Source: Membranihabitans maritimus (GTDB lineage Bacteria > Bacteroidota > Bacteroidia > Chitinophagales > Saprospiraceae). From it: a stretch of 64,000 nt of DNA. The notes under the pieces were generated by a model that saw only the letters and a list, made by a program, of their open reading frames with translations, was not told the DNA's origin and did no database searches. The stretch covers positions 186,001 to 250,000 of the forward strand of contig NZ_JAJSLW010000008.1 in assembly GCF_021729145.1 (NCBI RefSeq). The letters run 5' to 3'. Shown here piece by piece: positions 9,487 through 19,426 of the stretch. Both the position numbers and the translations under genes were made by a program. How positions within the stretch are numbered: position 1 is the first letter of the stretch; each line of letters begins with the position of its first letter.

Positions 9487-10719
9487 ATGGAGCAAAGTGA
9501 AATAAATAGGTTGTTAAATAAAATAGCCGGAGGACAAGCTACGATAGAAGATCAAAATAAGATTTCACAATGGTTGAAAACATTGGATGATCAATCATTG
9601 GAAGAATTTATGGATCGGTATGAAGAAATTTTAAAAGTATATAAGTCAAAAAGGAAGGACAATAACTTACAAACCTTAATCGAAAACCGAATTTCAGATT
9701 ATGAGCGTTCCAGAAAATTAATCAATCGAAGAAAGTCAAATTCTTTATTATCTATTGTAGGCAAGGTCGCTATCTTTATTTTTATCCTGGTTTTGGGCTA
9801 TAGAATCAGTGTCTTTTTACAGGTTGCTGAGTCATCCCCGGAGCCAATAAATGCATTAGCTTCAAAAAATAATGGTTTAGAAAGTTTAAAAACAATATCA
9901 CCGGGTGATAAGAGAGCTGTTATTATTTCTGAATCAGGGGCAGAGATTGCTTTGAATAGTTTGCAAATTGGTCAGTGGATTGATTTCGGTGGTGCCCGGA
10001 TAAGAAAGAGTGGCGATGGAACGATAGAGTATGATCAAACAGCAAAAAATCCATTACAAAATATTCAACATACCATTAAAACGCCCATAGGGGGTGAATT
10101 TAATGTGGTTTTGTCGGATGGAACCCGGGTTTGGCTGAATTCGGCGTCTTCTATCAGCTTCCCGAATTGGTTCGATAGGAAGAGCAGGGATGTGTCTATA
10201 AATGGAGAAGTATATTTCGAGGTGACGAAACAAGTGTACAAATCTGAAGGGAAAGTTCCATTTACAGTCTATAGTAAGAATCAAAGGATTGAAGTTTTGG
10301 GCACTCAATTCAGTGTGTCTGCTTATGCCGATGCTGAAGAAGTAGCAACAGCATTAGTCGAGGGAAGTGTAAAGGTCTCTACTGACAAAGAAATTAAATT
10401 ATTGGAAGCCGGGGAGAAAGTTGCGGTCAATAAGGAAGGAAATATTCGAACGGTTGTAGGTGCAGATGTAGAAAAATCAATTGCATGGACGCAAGGGTAT
10501 TTCTATTTCGATGAAAAAAATGTATCAGAGATTTTTCAGGAATTGGAGCGATGGTATGATGTAGAATTTAAATTAGAAGGCAATCTTCCTGATGAGGGAT
10601 TTGGTGGACGTGTTTCGAGAACAAAAAACCTTAGGGAGGTTCTTCACTTGTTGGAAATTACTGAGCTGGTGAAGTTTGAAGTGGATGAAGACCTGATTAT
10701 TGTCCGCAAAGGTTTATGA
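9487..10719 (+). CDS. FecR-family anti-sigma factor
   Basis: A 410-aa inner-membrane protein. The cytoplasmic N-terminal part (about 1-80) is of the sigma-binding type. A single membrane span lies at about 87-111. The periplasmic FecR domain (about 190-300) contains TPIGGEFNVVLSDGTRVWLN and VYFEVTK, and a DUF4974-like STN-interacting tail (about 345-410) ends the protein. Such proteins hold an ECF sigma factor until an STN-bearing SusC signals substrate binding. The next gene, 51 bases downstream, is exactly such a SusC. What is missing is the usual ECF sigma gene immediately upstream, where there are 1.15 kb without a gene; the partner must be encoded elsewhere. Confidence 0.93.
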   Translation: MEQSEINRLLNKIAGGQATIEDQNKISQWLKTLDDQSLEEFMDRYEEILKVYKSKRKDNNLQTLIENRISDYERSRKLINRRKSNSLLSIVGKVAIFIFILVLGYRISVFLQVAESSPEPINALASKNNGLESLKTISPGDKRAVIISESGAEIALNSLQIGQWIDFGGARIRKSGDGTIEYDQTAKNPLQNIQHTIKTPIGGEFNVVLSDGTRVWLNSASSISFPNWFDRKSRDVSINGEVYFEVTKQVYKSEGKVPFTVYSKNQRIEVLGTQFSVSAYADAEEVATALVEGSVKVSTDKEIKLLEAGEKVAVNKEGNIRTVVGADVEKSIAWTQGYFYFDEKNVSEIFQELERWYDVEFKLEGNLPDEGFGGRVSRTKNLREVLHLLEITELVKFEVDEDLIIVRKGL

Positions 10720-10770
10720 TAGTAGTAGTGGAGATATAGAATTTAATTTTAGATAATTAATTACAGTAAT

Positions 10771-13700
10771 ATGGAATATAGGTGTTGTAATACCAGCTCC
10801 AGGGTTGGTAAAGGGTGGCATCGAGTATATCAACTCTTTGTGTCCATTAACAGGAACTGGTTCGTAAGCTATTTACATTTTCGTAAGATGAGGTATATTG
10901 CCTTTTCTATAATATTCTTTGCCTTCCAGGCAGTAGCCTCCGGATGGAGTCAAAATGTGTCTTTTTCTTTCGAGAATGCAGATTTGAAGAAAGTTTTTGA
11001 TGAAATTCAGAAACAGTCGGACTTTGATATAATTTATCCTTCTGTTTTCTTGAAAAGAGCGAATCCGGTCACTGTTAGGGTAGAAAATAAGCCACTTTCT
11101 GAAGTGTTGCAGTTGTGTTTTGTTAATCAGCCTTTCACTTATGTAGTTGAAGATAGCGCCATTGTAATTAAGAGATTTGATAGAGATAATACTTCGCAAA
11201 GACTTCGTTCCAGAAATTTAAATATCGACAGGTCATATTCAGCAATTGATACTTTACGAGGAGTGGTGAGTAATAGAGAAGGGGAACCCTTGATAGGCGT
11301 GAATGTGAAATTGAAAAAGCAGGTAAAAGGTACTATTACTGACTTTGACGGTAAATTTGTGTTGGCAAATATCAATGCAGGTGATACGCTGGTTTTTTCA
11401 TATGTGGGATATACTTCCAAAGAAATTAACGTTACCGGTACTCGTAGTGAAATCAATGTGGTGTTACTAGAAGATGCCCAGACGATAGAAGAAGTTGTGG
11501 TAGTTGGTTATGGAATTCAAAAGAAGGTTTCTGTAACTGGTTCAGTAACTTCAGTAGATGAAAAGGAACTTAAAAAAAGTTCTTCTGCTTCCTTAGCAAG
11601 TGCGTTGGCCGGTAGACTTTCAGGGCTCACGACAATACAAACCGGTGGAGGACAGCCGGGTAGGGATGATCCTACCATGTATCTGAGAGGAGCAGCTACC
11701 ACCAATGGACAAAGTCCTTTGATATTGATTGATGGTGTGCCCAGGGATAATATCAGAACCCTGGATGCCAATGAGGTAGAATCGGTATCCATTCTAAAAG
11801 ATGCTTCTGCAACGGCCGTTTTTGGTGTTAGAGGAGCTAATGGTGTTATATTAATTACAACTAAGCGAGGAGAAGAAGGTAAAATGGATTTGAATATCAG
11901 CCTGGATCAAAGCCTTACTTCTTTTACGCGTGAGCCTGAGCGAATTCACTCAGAAGAATATATGAGAATCCGGAATGAAGCAGCAAAAAACGATGGGATA
12001 GTAGATGCGCCGTTTCCGGAAGATGTAATACAAAAATACATGGATCCATTGGCTGGTTTAGACCCGAGTGACCCTGACTTCGAAGAAAAGGCAAGGATAC
12101 GGAATTATTTATATCCCGATCACGATTATTACAGGGAATATATTTCGCGATATACCCCGCAAACCAGGGTCAATGTAAATGCTAGTGGAGGTACTGAGAA
12201 AGTACAATATTTTGTTAATGGCGGTTTTTTACACCAGGGAGGAAATTTGAAAACTGAACCAGCGTCTGAACTTGGATATGATCCATCGTCGTGGATGGAT
12301 AGATTTAATTTTCGAGCTAATCTCGATTATCAGGTAACTTCAAATTTAAAATCCTTTCTGAACATCGGAAGTTATATAGAAAAGGTCAATATGCCTTCCG
12401 CTGATCTATATGGAGGAGGCGATACCAGATGGATGATTACGGATCTTATGTATCAGGCACAGACGATTTTGCCTATTACCCCAGGTCCTGTGACTATTGA
12501 TGGTTTTGGAGTAGAACCGGGACAGATCGTTGATCCCGGGTACCTTGATCGATCGGCATTTGAAATTATGAACAGAATGGGATATCGTCGGGAAGTAAGA
12601 TCAAATCTTAATTCTACCCTGGGACTGGAATGGGACTTGGGAGAATCAATAACCCGGGGATTAAGTATAAAAGGCATGGTCTCTTATGATGCACGGGCTA
12701 CCACAGCTATGCAAGGGAGTAAAAGAGAAAGGTTGTTCCTGGCAGATGTGAACTATGATACTGATGAATTAAGTTATGCCATAAAAAGAAATGATGAATC
12801 ATTATTGTCATTGGTAAAAGGTGCAGATTCCCGATATAGTATAAATCTGCAAGGTTCCATAAATTATAATCGCACTTTTAATAATGTTCATAGCGTAGGG
12901 GGAATGATTTTGGCTCAAAGAGATTATTGGGAATCTACTATTGGAGAAATCCCCTATAACGTTTTGGGAGTTGCCGGTAGGGCAACATATGCCTATGATA
13001 ATCGATATTTAGCTGAATTCAATTTGGGTTACAATGGGTCAGAGCAATTTGCGCCCAGTCAACGTTTTGGCTTTTTTCCGGCGGTCTCAATTGGGTGGGT
13101 GGTGAGTCAGGAAAAATTTCTAAGGAATAGTGATTTAATTACAAATCTAAAACTTCGGGCTTCAGTAGGTAGAGTAGGTAATGATAAAATAGGTAGTGCA
13201 CGTTTTCTGTATCAAAGTGATATTACGATTGGTGGAGGGCCACTTGGAAGTCTGGGCCGGGGTCAGGGTGTAAACCAGGGACTATTGGGCAACCCAAACA
13301 TTACCTGGGAGTTGGCTGAAAAACAAAATTATGGATTGGATGTGGAATTCAATAGTGAATTGAGTTTAGCATTGGATTACTTTTTAGAGGACAGGACAGA
13401 TATTTTGATTTCCCGGGGAACAGTACCGCAATTTCAGGGCGTTCCTTTAGGTAATATACCCAAGGTGAATTTAGGTGAGGTAGAGAATAAAGGATTTGAG
13501 GTGGAGCTTTCTTATAATAAAATTGTCACTAATAATATAGATTTTCAGGTTAGGGGAAATCTGGGTTTTAACAAAAATAATGTAGTGTTTCTCGATGAGC
13601 CTATAAGAGATGAAACATATGCGTATAGGTACAGATCAACGGGGTATCCTTTAGGACAAAATTGGGGATATAAAATTGATTACACTAATGGAAATGGAAT

Positions 13701-14331
13701 TTTCAATTCCAGCGAAGAATTAGAATCATACCTTTCCAGCACTGTATACGGATTTGGCGACCCCCGGGTTGGGGATTTTATTTATCAGGACCTCAATGAG
13801 GACGGGGTGATAAATGATAAGGATCAGGCACCAATTGGATTTTCGAGTATCCCCGGACTTACGTATGGGATTTCCTTGACTGTCCGTCTTGGAGCCTTTG
13901 ACTTTTCGACCTTTTTTCAGGGAGTTGGCAGGTATTCCGGACATTTTGCAAATCAAGGTGTTTATGAATATACAAAACAGGGAACATATTTTGATTATCA
14001 CAAAACAGCCTGGACACCGGAAAGATATGCCAATGGAGAGGAGATTACATACCCTGCCCTGAGTACAAGGAGCACGACCAATCACGTGGCCAATGACTTC
14101 TTTATAATGGACCGATCCTACACCCGGTTGCGCAATGTTGAACTGGCATATACGCTTCCACCCAATGTTCTTCAGGTATTAGGTGTCAAATCATTAAGAG
14201 TGTATGCCGGAGGCCAAAACCTATTTACCTGGGATAATATGGAAATGGGGCATTTAGATCCGGAGGTTAGCTCGCCAATTGGATATCCCATTACAAAGAT
14301 GATTAATATGGGGCTAAATATTTCTTTCTAA
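10771..14331 (+). CDS. SusC-family TonB-dependent transducer with STN domain
   Basis: A 1186-aa receptor. After the signal (hydrophobic MRYIAFSIIFFAFQAVASG) comes an STN domain (about 64-120, with VSFSFENADLKKVFDEIQKQ), which relays substrate occupancy to FecR. Then follow a carboxypeptidase-regulatory-like domain (about 150-230), the TonB-box-like EEVVVVGYGIQKK, the plug (LRGAATTNGQSPLILIDGVP, SILKDASATAVFGVRGANG) and the barrel ending GLNISF. The ATG at 10771 gives a 39-residue N-terminal extension, as often seen in STN-type SusC proteins; the ATG at 10888 would start directly at the signal peptide. With the FecR gene just upstream it forms a trans-envelope signalling pair that imports and senses the glycan. 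Confidence 0.95.
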   Translation: MEYRCCNTSSRVGKGWHRVYQLFVSINRNWFVSYLHFRKMRYIAFSIIFFAFQAVASGWSQNVSFSFENADLKKVFDEIQKQSDFDIIYPSVFLKRANPVTVRVENKPLSEVLQLCFVNQPFTYVVEDSAIVIKRFDRDNTSQRLRSRNLNIDRSYSAIDTLRGVVSNREGEPLIGVNVKLKKQVKGTITDFDGKFVLANINAGDTLVFSYVGYTSKEINVTGTRSEINVVLLEDAQTIEEVVVVGYGIQKKVSVTGSVTSVDEKELKKSSSASLASALAGRLSGLTTIQTGGGQPGRDDPTMYLRGAATTNGQSPLILIDGVPRDNIRTLDANEVESVSILKDASATAVFGVRGANGVILITTKRGEEGKMDLNISLDQSLTSFTREPERIHSEEYMRIRNEAAKNDGIVDAPFPEDVIQKYMDPLAGLDPSDPDFEEKARIRNYLYPDHDYYREYISRYTPQTRVNVNASGGTEKVQYFVNGGFLHQGGNLKTEPASELGYDPSSWMDRFNFRANLDYQVTSNLKSFLNIGSYIEKVNMPSADLYGGGDTRWMITDLMYQAQTILPITPGPVTIDGFGVEPGQIVDPGYLDRSAFEIMNRMGYRREVRSNLNSTLGLEWDLGESITRGLSIKGMVSYDARATTAMQGSKRERLFLADVNYDTDELSYAIKRNDESLLSLVKGADSRYSINLQGSINYNRTFNNVHSVGGMILAQRDYWESTIGEIPYNVLGVAGRATYAYDNRYLAEFNLGYNGSEQFAPSQRFGFFPAVSIGWVVSQEKFLRNSDLITNLKLRASVGRVGNDKIGSARFLYQSDITIGGGPLGSLGRGQGVNQGLLGNPNITWELAEKQNYGLDVEFNSELSLALDYFLEDRTDILISRGTVPQFQGVPLGNIPKVNLGEVENKGFEVELSYNKIVTNNIDFQVRGNLGFNKNNVVFLDEPIRDETYAYRYRSTGYPLGQNWGYKIDYTNGNGIFNSSEELESYLSSTVYGFGDPRVGDFIYQDLNEDGVINDKDQAPIGFSSIPGLTYGISLTVRLGAFDFSTFFQGVGRYSGHFANQGVYEYTKQGTYFDYHKTAWTPERYANGEEITYPALSTRSTTNHVANDFFIMDRSYTRLRNVELAYTLPPNVLQVLGVKSLRVYAGGQNLFTWDNMEMGHLDPEVSSPIGYPITKMINMGLNISF

Positions 14332-14351
14332 TCATTCATAACGAATAAATT

Positions 14352-16253
14352 ATGAAAACTAATAGACTATATATATTATTTGCACTAATGGGTGCTTTTG
14401 TTCTCCAAAGTTGCAATGATGTTTTGGATATGGCTCCGGATGGTAAATTAAGTATTGACGAAGTATTTTCAGATCCGGATCAAACGGGAGCTTTCCTCAA
14501 TTCGTGTTATAATAATATGCCTGCAAAGGGAAACCGGTATTTTTTTTGGAGTCGTGGTCCGGTAGTATGGAGCGATGAAGCCTGGGATACAGATGCAGAA
14601 GCTGAGCCGTGGATTATGGCGGGGAGAATGTATAATGGTGATGCTTCTCCTGCGAATCATCCTATAGTAAACATTAGTGCTGAAGCGGGAAATGGTGATT
14701 ACTGGAACCGGTATTGGAACTCCATTCGAAATTGTGCAATATTTATCAACAAGATTGAAAGCGCAGCAGTAGATAGTGAGGCTGATCGAAATAGGTGGAA
14801 AGCTGAAGCGCATGCATTAAGGGCTTATTATTACTCAGAATTGTTGAAATGGTACGGAACAGGACTTCCCATAGTAAGAGAGTCGTATCAGTTGGAGGAT
14901 GATTTTGCCGAAGTGGAAAAACCATCATATTATGAGGTAGTTCAATTCATTATTGAAGATTGTAATGCTGCGTTGAATACAAGTGAGTTTCCCTGGAGGA
15001 TTACTATCGGAAGTGAGGCCGGAAGAGTAACAAAGGCATTTGCAGAAGCAATAAAATCAAAAATGATATTGTTTGCAGCCAGTCCCTTATATTCGGATGG
15101 ACAGGATCACTGGGAAGAAGCTTATCAAATTAATAAAACTTCGCTGGAAAATCTCAGGTCAAATGGTTATGAATTATATAACACGGTAAATTATCCCCAG
15201 ACCTACCTTTCTGATGTAGCATTTATTGGACCCGATAAAAATGAATATTCAGCTTTATACAATGAATACTTTACTCAACAAATGGCTTATTCCTCTGACC
15301 CTGTGGATAAAGAAACTATCTATCAGAGTATCCATGGTCAGGGGAATACATGGAATATAGATGGCATTGGTGCTCAGGATGGCTATAAAACAGGGACATG
15401 TCCTTCCCAGGAAATGATAGATGCTTATGAAACCGAAAATGGTCAAACCATCCTGGACCTGTCTGTGCCATATTTAGATGACCAGCATCTGGAGCCTAAT
15501 TACAATGAAGATAATACTATGTATGATCCGCAAAATCCTTATGAAAATAGGGACCCCAGGTTTTATGCTTCAATATATTATAATGGTTCCCAGAGGAAAT
15601 GTTTTTGGAATTTTGCTGAAACTCCGGAGTCCCACGAAAATTTTCCCGGTCCTGTGGGGAACAGAACCAGAATTATTTCTACCTATATCGGTGAACCACA
15701 GACCGGAATACATGAAACAGTAAGGAAGGCGACAAGGACAGGATATTTTCAAAGAAAATTTCTACACCCTAACTCTGGTTCAGACAATCCGGTTCCCGGA
15801 GCCAATTGGAAATTATTTCGATTGGGAGAGATAATCTTAAATTTTGCTGAGGCTGCTGTAGAAGCAGGACATTTGGAGGAAGCAGTAGCTGCCGTTAACG
15901 ATATAAGAGCTAGAGTAGGCATGCCTTCTATTCCGTCGGGATTATCGAAGGAGGAATTGAGATTAAGAGTCAGGCATGAAAGGAGGGTCGAGTTGGCATT
16001 TGAAGAAACCCGGTATTTCGATGTTCGCCGCTGGACTTCTCCGGGCGGAAATTTATCATCGACAGACCAATGGATAACGGCTATGGAAATTACAAGGAAT
16101 GTGAATGGTTCTTTTGAATATAATCGAAAGACAGTAAGAGATGGGGAACGGAAGTGTTTTACGAATAAATTTTTGAGAGTGCCTATTCCTTTAAACGAAG
16201 TCAATCGGATGATTTCAATTAAAGGTGAGGATTGGCAGAATCCGGGATGGTAA
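14352..16253 (+). CDS. SusD/RagB-family outer-membrane lipoprotein
   Basis: A 633-aa lipoprotein with lipobox LQSC (Cys21), 20 bases after its SusC partner. Typical SusD features are the N-terminal LDMAPDGKLSIDEVFSDPDQ, the helical core with KAEAHALRAYYYSELLKWYG, and the C-terminal part with LFRLGEIILNFAEAAVEAGH, VRHERRVELAFEETRYFDVR and the terminal DWQNPGW. It should be the surface glycan-binding lid of the preceding STN-bearing transporter. The shared ending and architecture with the SusD gene at 19427 suggest that the two SusC/SusD pairs arose by duplication. Confidence 0.95.
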   Translation: MKTNRLYILFALMGAFVLQSCNDVLDMAPDGKLSIDEVFSDPDQTGAFLNSCYNNMPAKGNRYFFWSRGPVVWSDEAWDTDAEAEPWIMAGRMYNGDASPANHPIVNISAEAGNGDYWNRYWNSIRNCAIFINKIESAAVDSEADRNRWKAEAHALRAYYYSELLKWYGTGLPIVRESYQLEDDFAEVEKPSYYEVVQFIIEDCNAALNTSEFPWRITIGSEAGRVTKAFAEAIKSKMILFAASPLYSDGQDHWEEAYQINKTSLENLRSNGYELYNTVNYPQTYLSDVAFIGPDKNEYSALYNEYFTQQMAYSSDPVDKETIYQSIHGQGNTWNIDGIGAQDGYKTGTCPSQEMIDAYETENGQTILDLSVPYLDDQHLEPNYNEDNTMYDPQNPYENRDPRFYASIYYNGSQRKCFWNFAETPESHENFPGPVGNRTRIISTYIGEPQTGIHETVRKATRTGYFQRKFLHPNSGSDNPVPGANWKLFRLGEIILNFAEAAVEAGHLEEAVAAVNDIRARVGMPSIPSGLSKEELRLRVRHERRVELAFEETRYFDVRRWTSPGGNLSSTDQWITAMEITRNVNGSFEYNRKTVRDGERKCFTNKFLRVPIPLNEVNRMISIKGEDWQNPGW

Positions 16254-16262
16254 TTTGGATCA

Positions 16263-19200
16263 ATGTTGAATTTAATTAAGATAGATTGTATGAAATATAT
16301 AACAATGAATCAATTTTGTCGATGCGTAATTTTATTAACTCTTGGTTTATTGCCTTTATTATCCAATGGCCAGGATAACCTGGTGAAAATTGATGGATTA
16401 GTCCAAAGTGAATTTGGTGAAGTATTGGAAGGAGTTGTTGTCAGAAGCGAAAATGATAGGACAGAAACTACAACTGATGAGAATGGAGAATTTACGATTG
16501 AGTTGGACATTGAAAATTCAAAATTGATATTTTACAAACCGGGGTACCTGGGTAAAGAAATAGAAATTGAAGGAATTGATCATGTTGAAATAAGTTTGTC
16601 AAAAGATGTCCATAATAAAGAAGAAATTATTGATTTCGGGTATTATTCCCAAAGGCGAGAGTCTATTGGAGAGTCTGTATCCACTACTAGAGGTGAAGAA
16701 TTGGCGGGGGTTCCCGTAGCCAATTTGAGTATGACTTTTGCCGGTAAACTAGCAGGATTGCAAACACAGGAAACATATTCCGAATTGTCCCGGGCTCGTA
16801 ACTCTCTTTGGATAAGGGGTGCTTCTGTGGCTCGAAACGTTGATCCCCTGGTCGTTATTGATGGGATAATTACTTCGTATAATAGTGCGCAAACCCTGGA
16901 ATATATATCTGCCGGTGAAATTGAATCAATTTCAGTTTTAAAGGATGCCACTGCACAGGCTCTTTACGGAATTCAGGGGGGGAATGGTGTGATCGTAATT
17001 AAAACAAAAAGAGGACACAAGGGGAAATTGAAAATACAGACGAGACTGGACCAGTCATTTCAACAGGCCGCCTATACACCCACTATTTACTCGTCTGCGG
17101 AATATGCGCGAATGAGAAACCAGGCTGCTTTAAATGACGGATTGGGATCTAATTATCTTTTTTCCGATCAGGCTCTAAGAAATTTTGAATCTGGCGAAAG
17201 CACTGAACTTTACCCCAATAACAATTGGTACGATTATTTTGTCAAGGATATTGCATCAATGCAAAGGCTTGGAGTCAATGTTAGTGGGGGAAATGATAAA
17301 GTGGTTTTTTACTCTAATGTCAATCTCATGCACCAGGGAGGTTATTTTAATACAGATCAGGAGCGATATGATCCTAATCCCAGGAATATATGGGTGAACT
17401 ATCGTTCTAATGTGGATATGTTCCTAAACAAATATTTAAAGGCATATGTTCGATTAAGCGGGAACATTAAAAGAGAACATACACCGGGGGTAGGAAATGA
17501 GACTATTTACAGTAGTATATTTGATCTCGCTCCTTCTGTTTATGGTCCGCTAACGCCAGAGGTTGTAGATCCGGGGAGTGGAGAAATTATTGATGAAGGT
17601 GGAGAAGTGGTGACAACTGAAAGAATTCAGTCACCAACGTACGGAATGCTCAATAGAACCGGTTATGTTAATCATACGGTCACGAATATCAATTCACAGT
17701 TTGGATTGAATTTGGATTTGGCTTTCCTCACAAAAGGATTGTCCCTTGAAGGGGTATTTGCTTATCAGACTAATTCGGTTGGATCATTAAGTACAACGCA
17801 AGATTATGAGAGATGGATCCGTACCAATGATTTTGAAAATCTTGAATTTATTAAGAAAGGAGGAGAATTAAACACTCCTTTATCCTATGGTAAAAGCCAT
17901 CAATACTATTATCATATTACCTATAGAGGAATTTTAAATTATGCAAGAAATTTTGGTGAGCATGAAATTGGAGGTGTAGCCTACGGAGTTTATCAAAATT
18001 TGACAAAAGCAGATGTCACCCCCCCTAATTTGTTACCCTATAATCGGATTAGTTCCGGTTTTATGGGACGATACGGTTTTGATAACCGATATTTCGTCAA
18101 AGCCGTTTTGGGATATTCGGGTTCCGAACAATATCCAAGCAATACCCGGTTTACCATTACTCCAGCTGTATCCTTGAATTGGAATATAAGTAATGAGGTA
18201 TTTATGAAAGAAATCGACTGGCTTTCTAACCTTAGTTTGAGGGGTTCTGTTGGTAAAACGGCTAATGATCAAAGCGGCCTTGCCCGGTACCCCTATCTTG
18301 ACAATGTAACACTTCAGGGAGGAGGTCCAATAGGTTCCTTACAGTATCTTATTAATGAAAATCAGGTAGGAAATCCAAATATCGAGGCGGAAGTAGCTGT
18401 AAAACAAAATATTGGGTTAGAAATTGGCCTCTGGGAAGAGTTGTCTTTTTCGATAGATGTCTTTAAAGAAAAATTGAATAATATGGTTGTACGGGCCAAC
18501 GCTACTATCCCGTTGTATCAGGGAATTCCCCTCAATAATTATCCGATAGTCAATACCGGGGTATTCGAAAACAAGGGGTATGAATTGGCAGTAAATTACA
18601 GGAAGACGGTTACTTCAGACTTTTCATTTACTATAGGTGGGTTTTTCACCGATGTTAAAAATACTGTGGTTAATTCCAATGAAACGCAAAGAGCGGATGA
18701 TTATGTTTATGGCAAAAGAATTGATGGCTTTCCGTTTGGACAGGAATTTGGATATCTGGTAGATTATAGCAATGGGAATGGATTTTTTAATTCGCAAGAA
18801 GAGCTTGAAAATGCCAATTTGGATTATGCTATAGGTACTCCGCGTGTGGGGGATTTGATTTTTAAAGATCTCAATAATGATGGGACGATTGATGAGCGGG
18901 ATGAAGCTCCTATCGGAGTAGGCTCTGTGCCACGAATATCTTATGCGATTGTGGGTGGAGTATCCATAAAGTCATTTGATATTAAGCTACACTTCCAGGG
19001 AGTAGGTCAATATTATTCAATTATCGGTGGAAGAGGTATTTGGGAAACGAGTTCCGATGGTGTTTTTGGAGAACTTCACAGAAATGCCTGGACCCAGGAA
19101 CGTTATGACAATGGGGAAACCATTACCTGGCCTGCTTTGTCATTATCACAATCAGTCAATCATGTAGCTAATGATTTTGTGAGTTTTGATCGATCATATC

Positions 19201-19409
19201 TTCGGTTGAGAAATATAGAACTTGGATATTCTTTACCTGAAAATGTATTGAAGAGTTTGTCTATCAATACATTGAGATTGTCTTTTAATGGCTTAAACTT
19301 ACTTACGTGGGACAAAATGAAGGTGAGTGACTTTGGACCTGAAGGGGGCCAATTTGGCTCGTTCCCGGTGTATAAAGTGTATTCACTGGGGCTGAATATT
19401 GAATTTTAA
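16263..19409 (+). CDS. Second SusC-family TonB-dependent receptor of the PUL
   Basis: 1048 aa, starting 9 bases after the SusD stop; an ATG at 16290 would place the signal peptide (CVILLTLGLLPLLSNGQ) closer to the terminus and is equally plausible. It has a carboxypeptidase-regulatory-like domain (about 42-115), a plug (WIRGASVARNVDPLVVIDGI, SVLKDATAQALYGIQGGNG) and a barrel ending GLNIEF. Barrel segments such as HFQGVGQY and DEAPIGVGSVPRISYA mirror the upstream SusC (FFQGVGRY, DQAPIGFSSIPGLTYG), so they are paralogues. This copy has no STN domain and the usual VVVGYG motif is altered (DFGYYSQRR), so it probably transports without signalling to FecR. Confidence 0.94.
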   Translation: MLNLIKIDCMKYITMNQFCRCVILLTLGLLPLLSNGQDNLVKIDGLVQSEFGEVLEGVVVRSENDRTETTTDENGEFTIELDIENSKLIFYKPGYLGKEIEIEGIDHVEISLSKDVHNKEEIIDFGYYSQRRESIGESVSTTRGEELAGVPVANLSMTFAGKLAGLQTQETYSELSRARNSLWIRGASVARNVDPLVVIDGIITSYNSAQTLEYISAGEIESISVLKDATAQALYGIQGGNGVIVIKTKRGHKGKLKIQTRLDQSFQQAAYTPTIYSSAEYARMRNQAALNDGLGSNYLFSDQALRNFESGESTELYPNNNWYDYFVKDIASMQRLGVNVSGGNDKVVFYSNVNLMHQGGYFNTDQERYDPNPRNIWVNYRSNVDMFLNKYLKAYVRLSGNIKREHTPGVGNETIYSSIFDLAPSVYGPLTPEVVDPGSGEIIDEGGEVVTTERIQSPTYGMLNRTGYVNHTVTNINSQFGLNLDLAFLTKGLSLEGVFAYQTNSVGSLSTTQDYERWIRTNDFENLEFIKKGGELNTPLSYGKSHQYYYHITYRGILNYARNFGEHEIGGVAYGVYQNLTKADVTPPNLLPYNRISSGFMGRYGFDNRYFVKAVLGYSGSEQYPSNTRFTITPAVSLNWNISNEVFMKEIDWLSNLSLRGSVGKTANDQSGLARYPYLDNVTLQGGGPIGSLQYLINENQVGNPNIEAEVAVKQNIGLEIGLWEELSFSIDVFKEKLNNMVVRANATIPLYQGIPLNNYPIVNTGVFENKGYELAVNYRKTVTSDFSFTIGGFFTDVKNTVVNSNETQRADDYVYGKRIDGFPFGQEFGYLVDYSNGNGFFNSQEELENANLDYAIGTPRVGDLIFKDLNNDGTIDERDEAPIGVGSVPRISYAIVGGVSIKSFDIKLHFQGVGQYYSIIGGRGIWETSSDGVFGELHRNAWTQERYDNGETITWPALSLSQSVNHVANDFVSFDRSYLRLRNIELGYSLPENVLKSLSINTLRLSFNGLNLLTWDKMKVSDFGPEGGQFGSFPVYKVYSLGLNIEF

Positions 19410-19426
19410 GTAAAAATTACGGAAAC

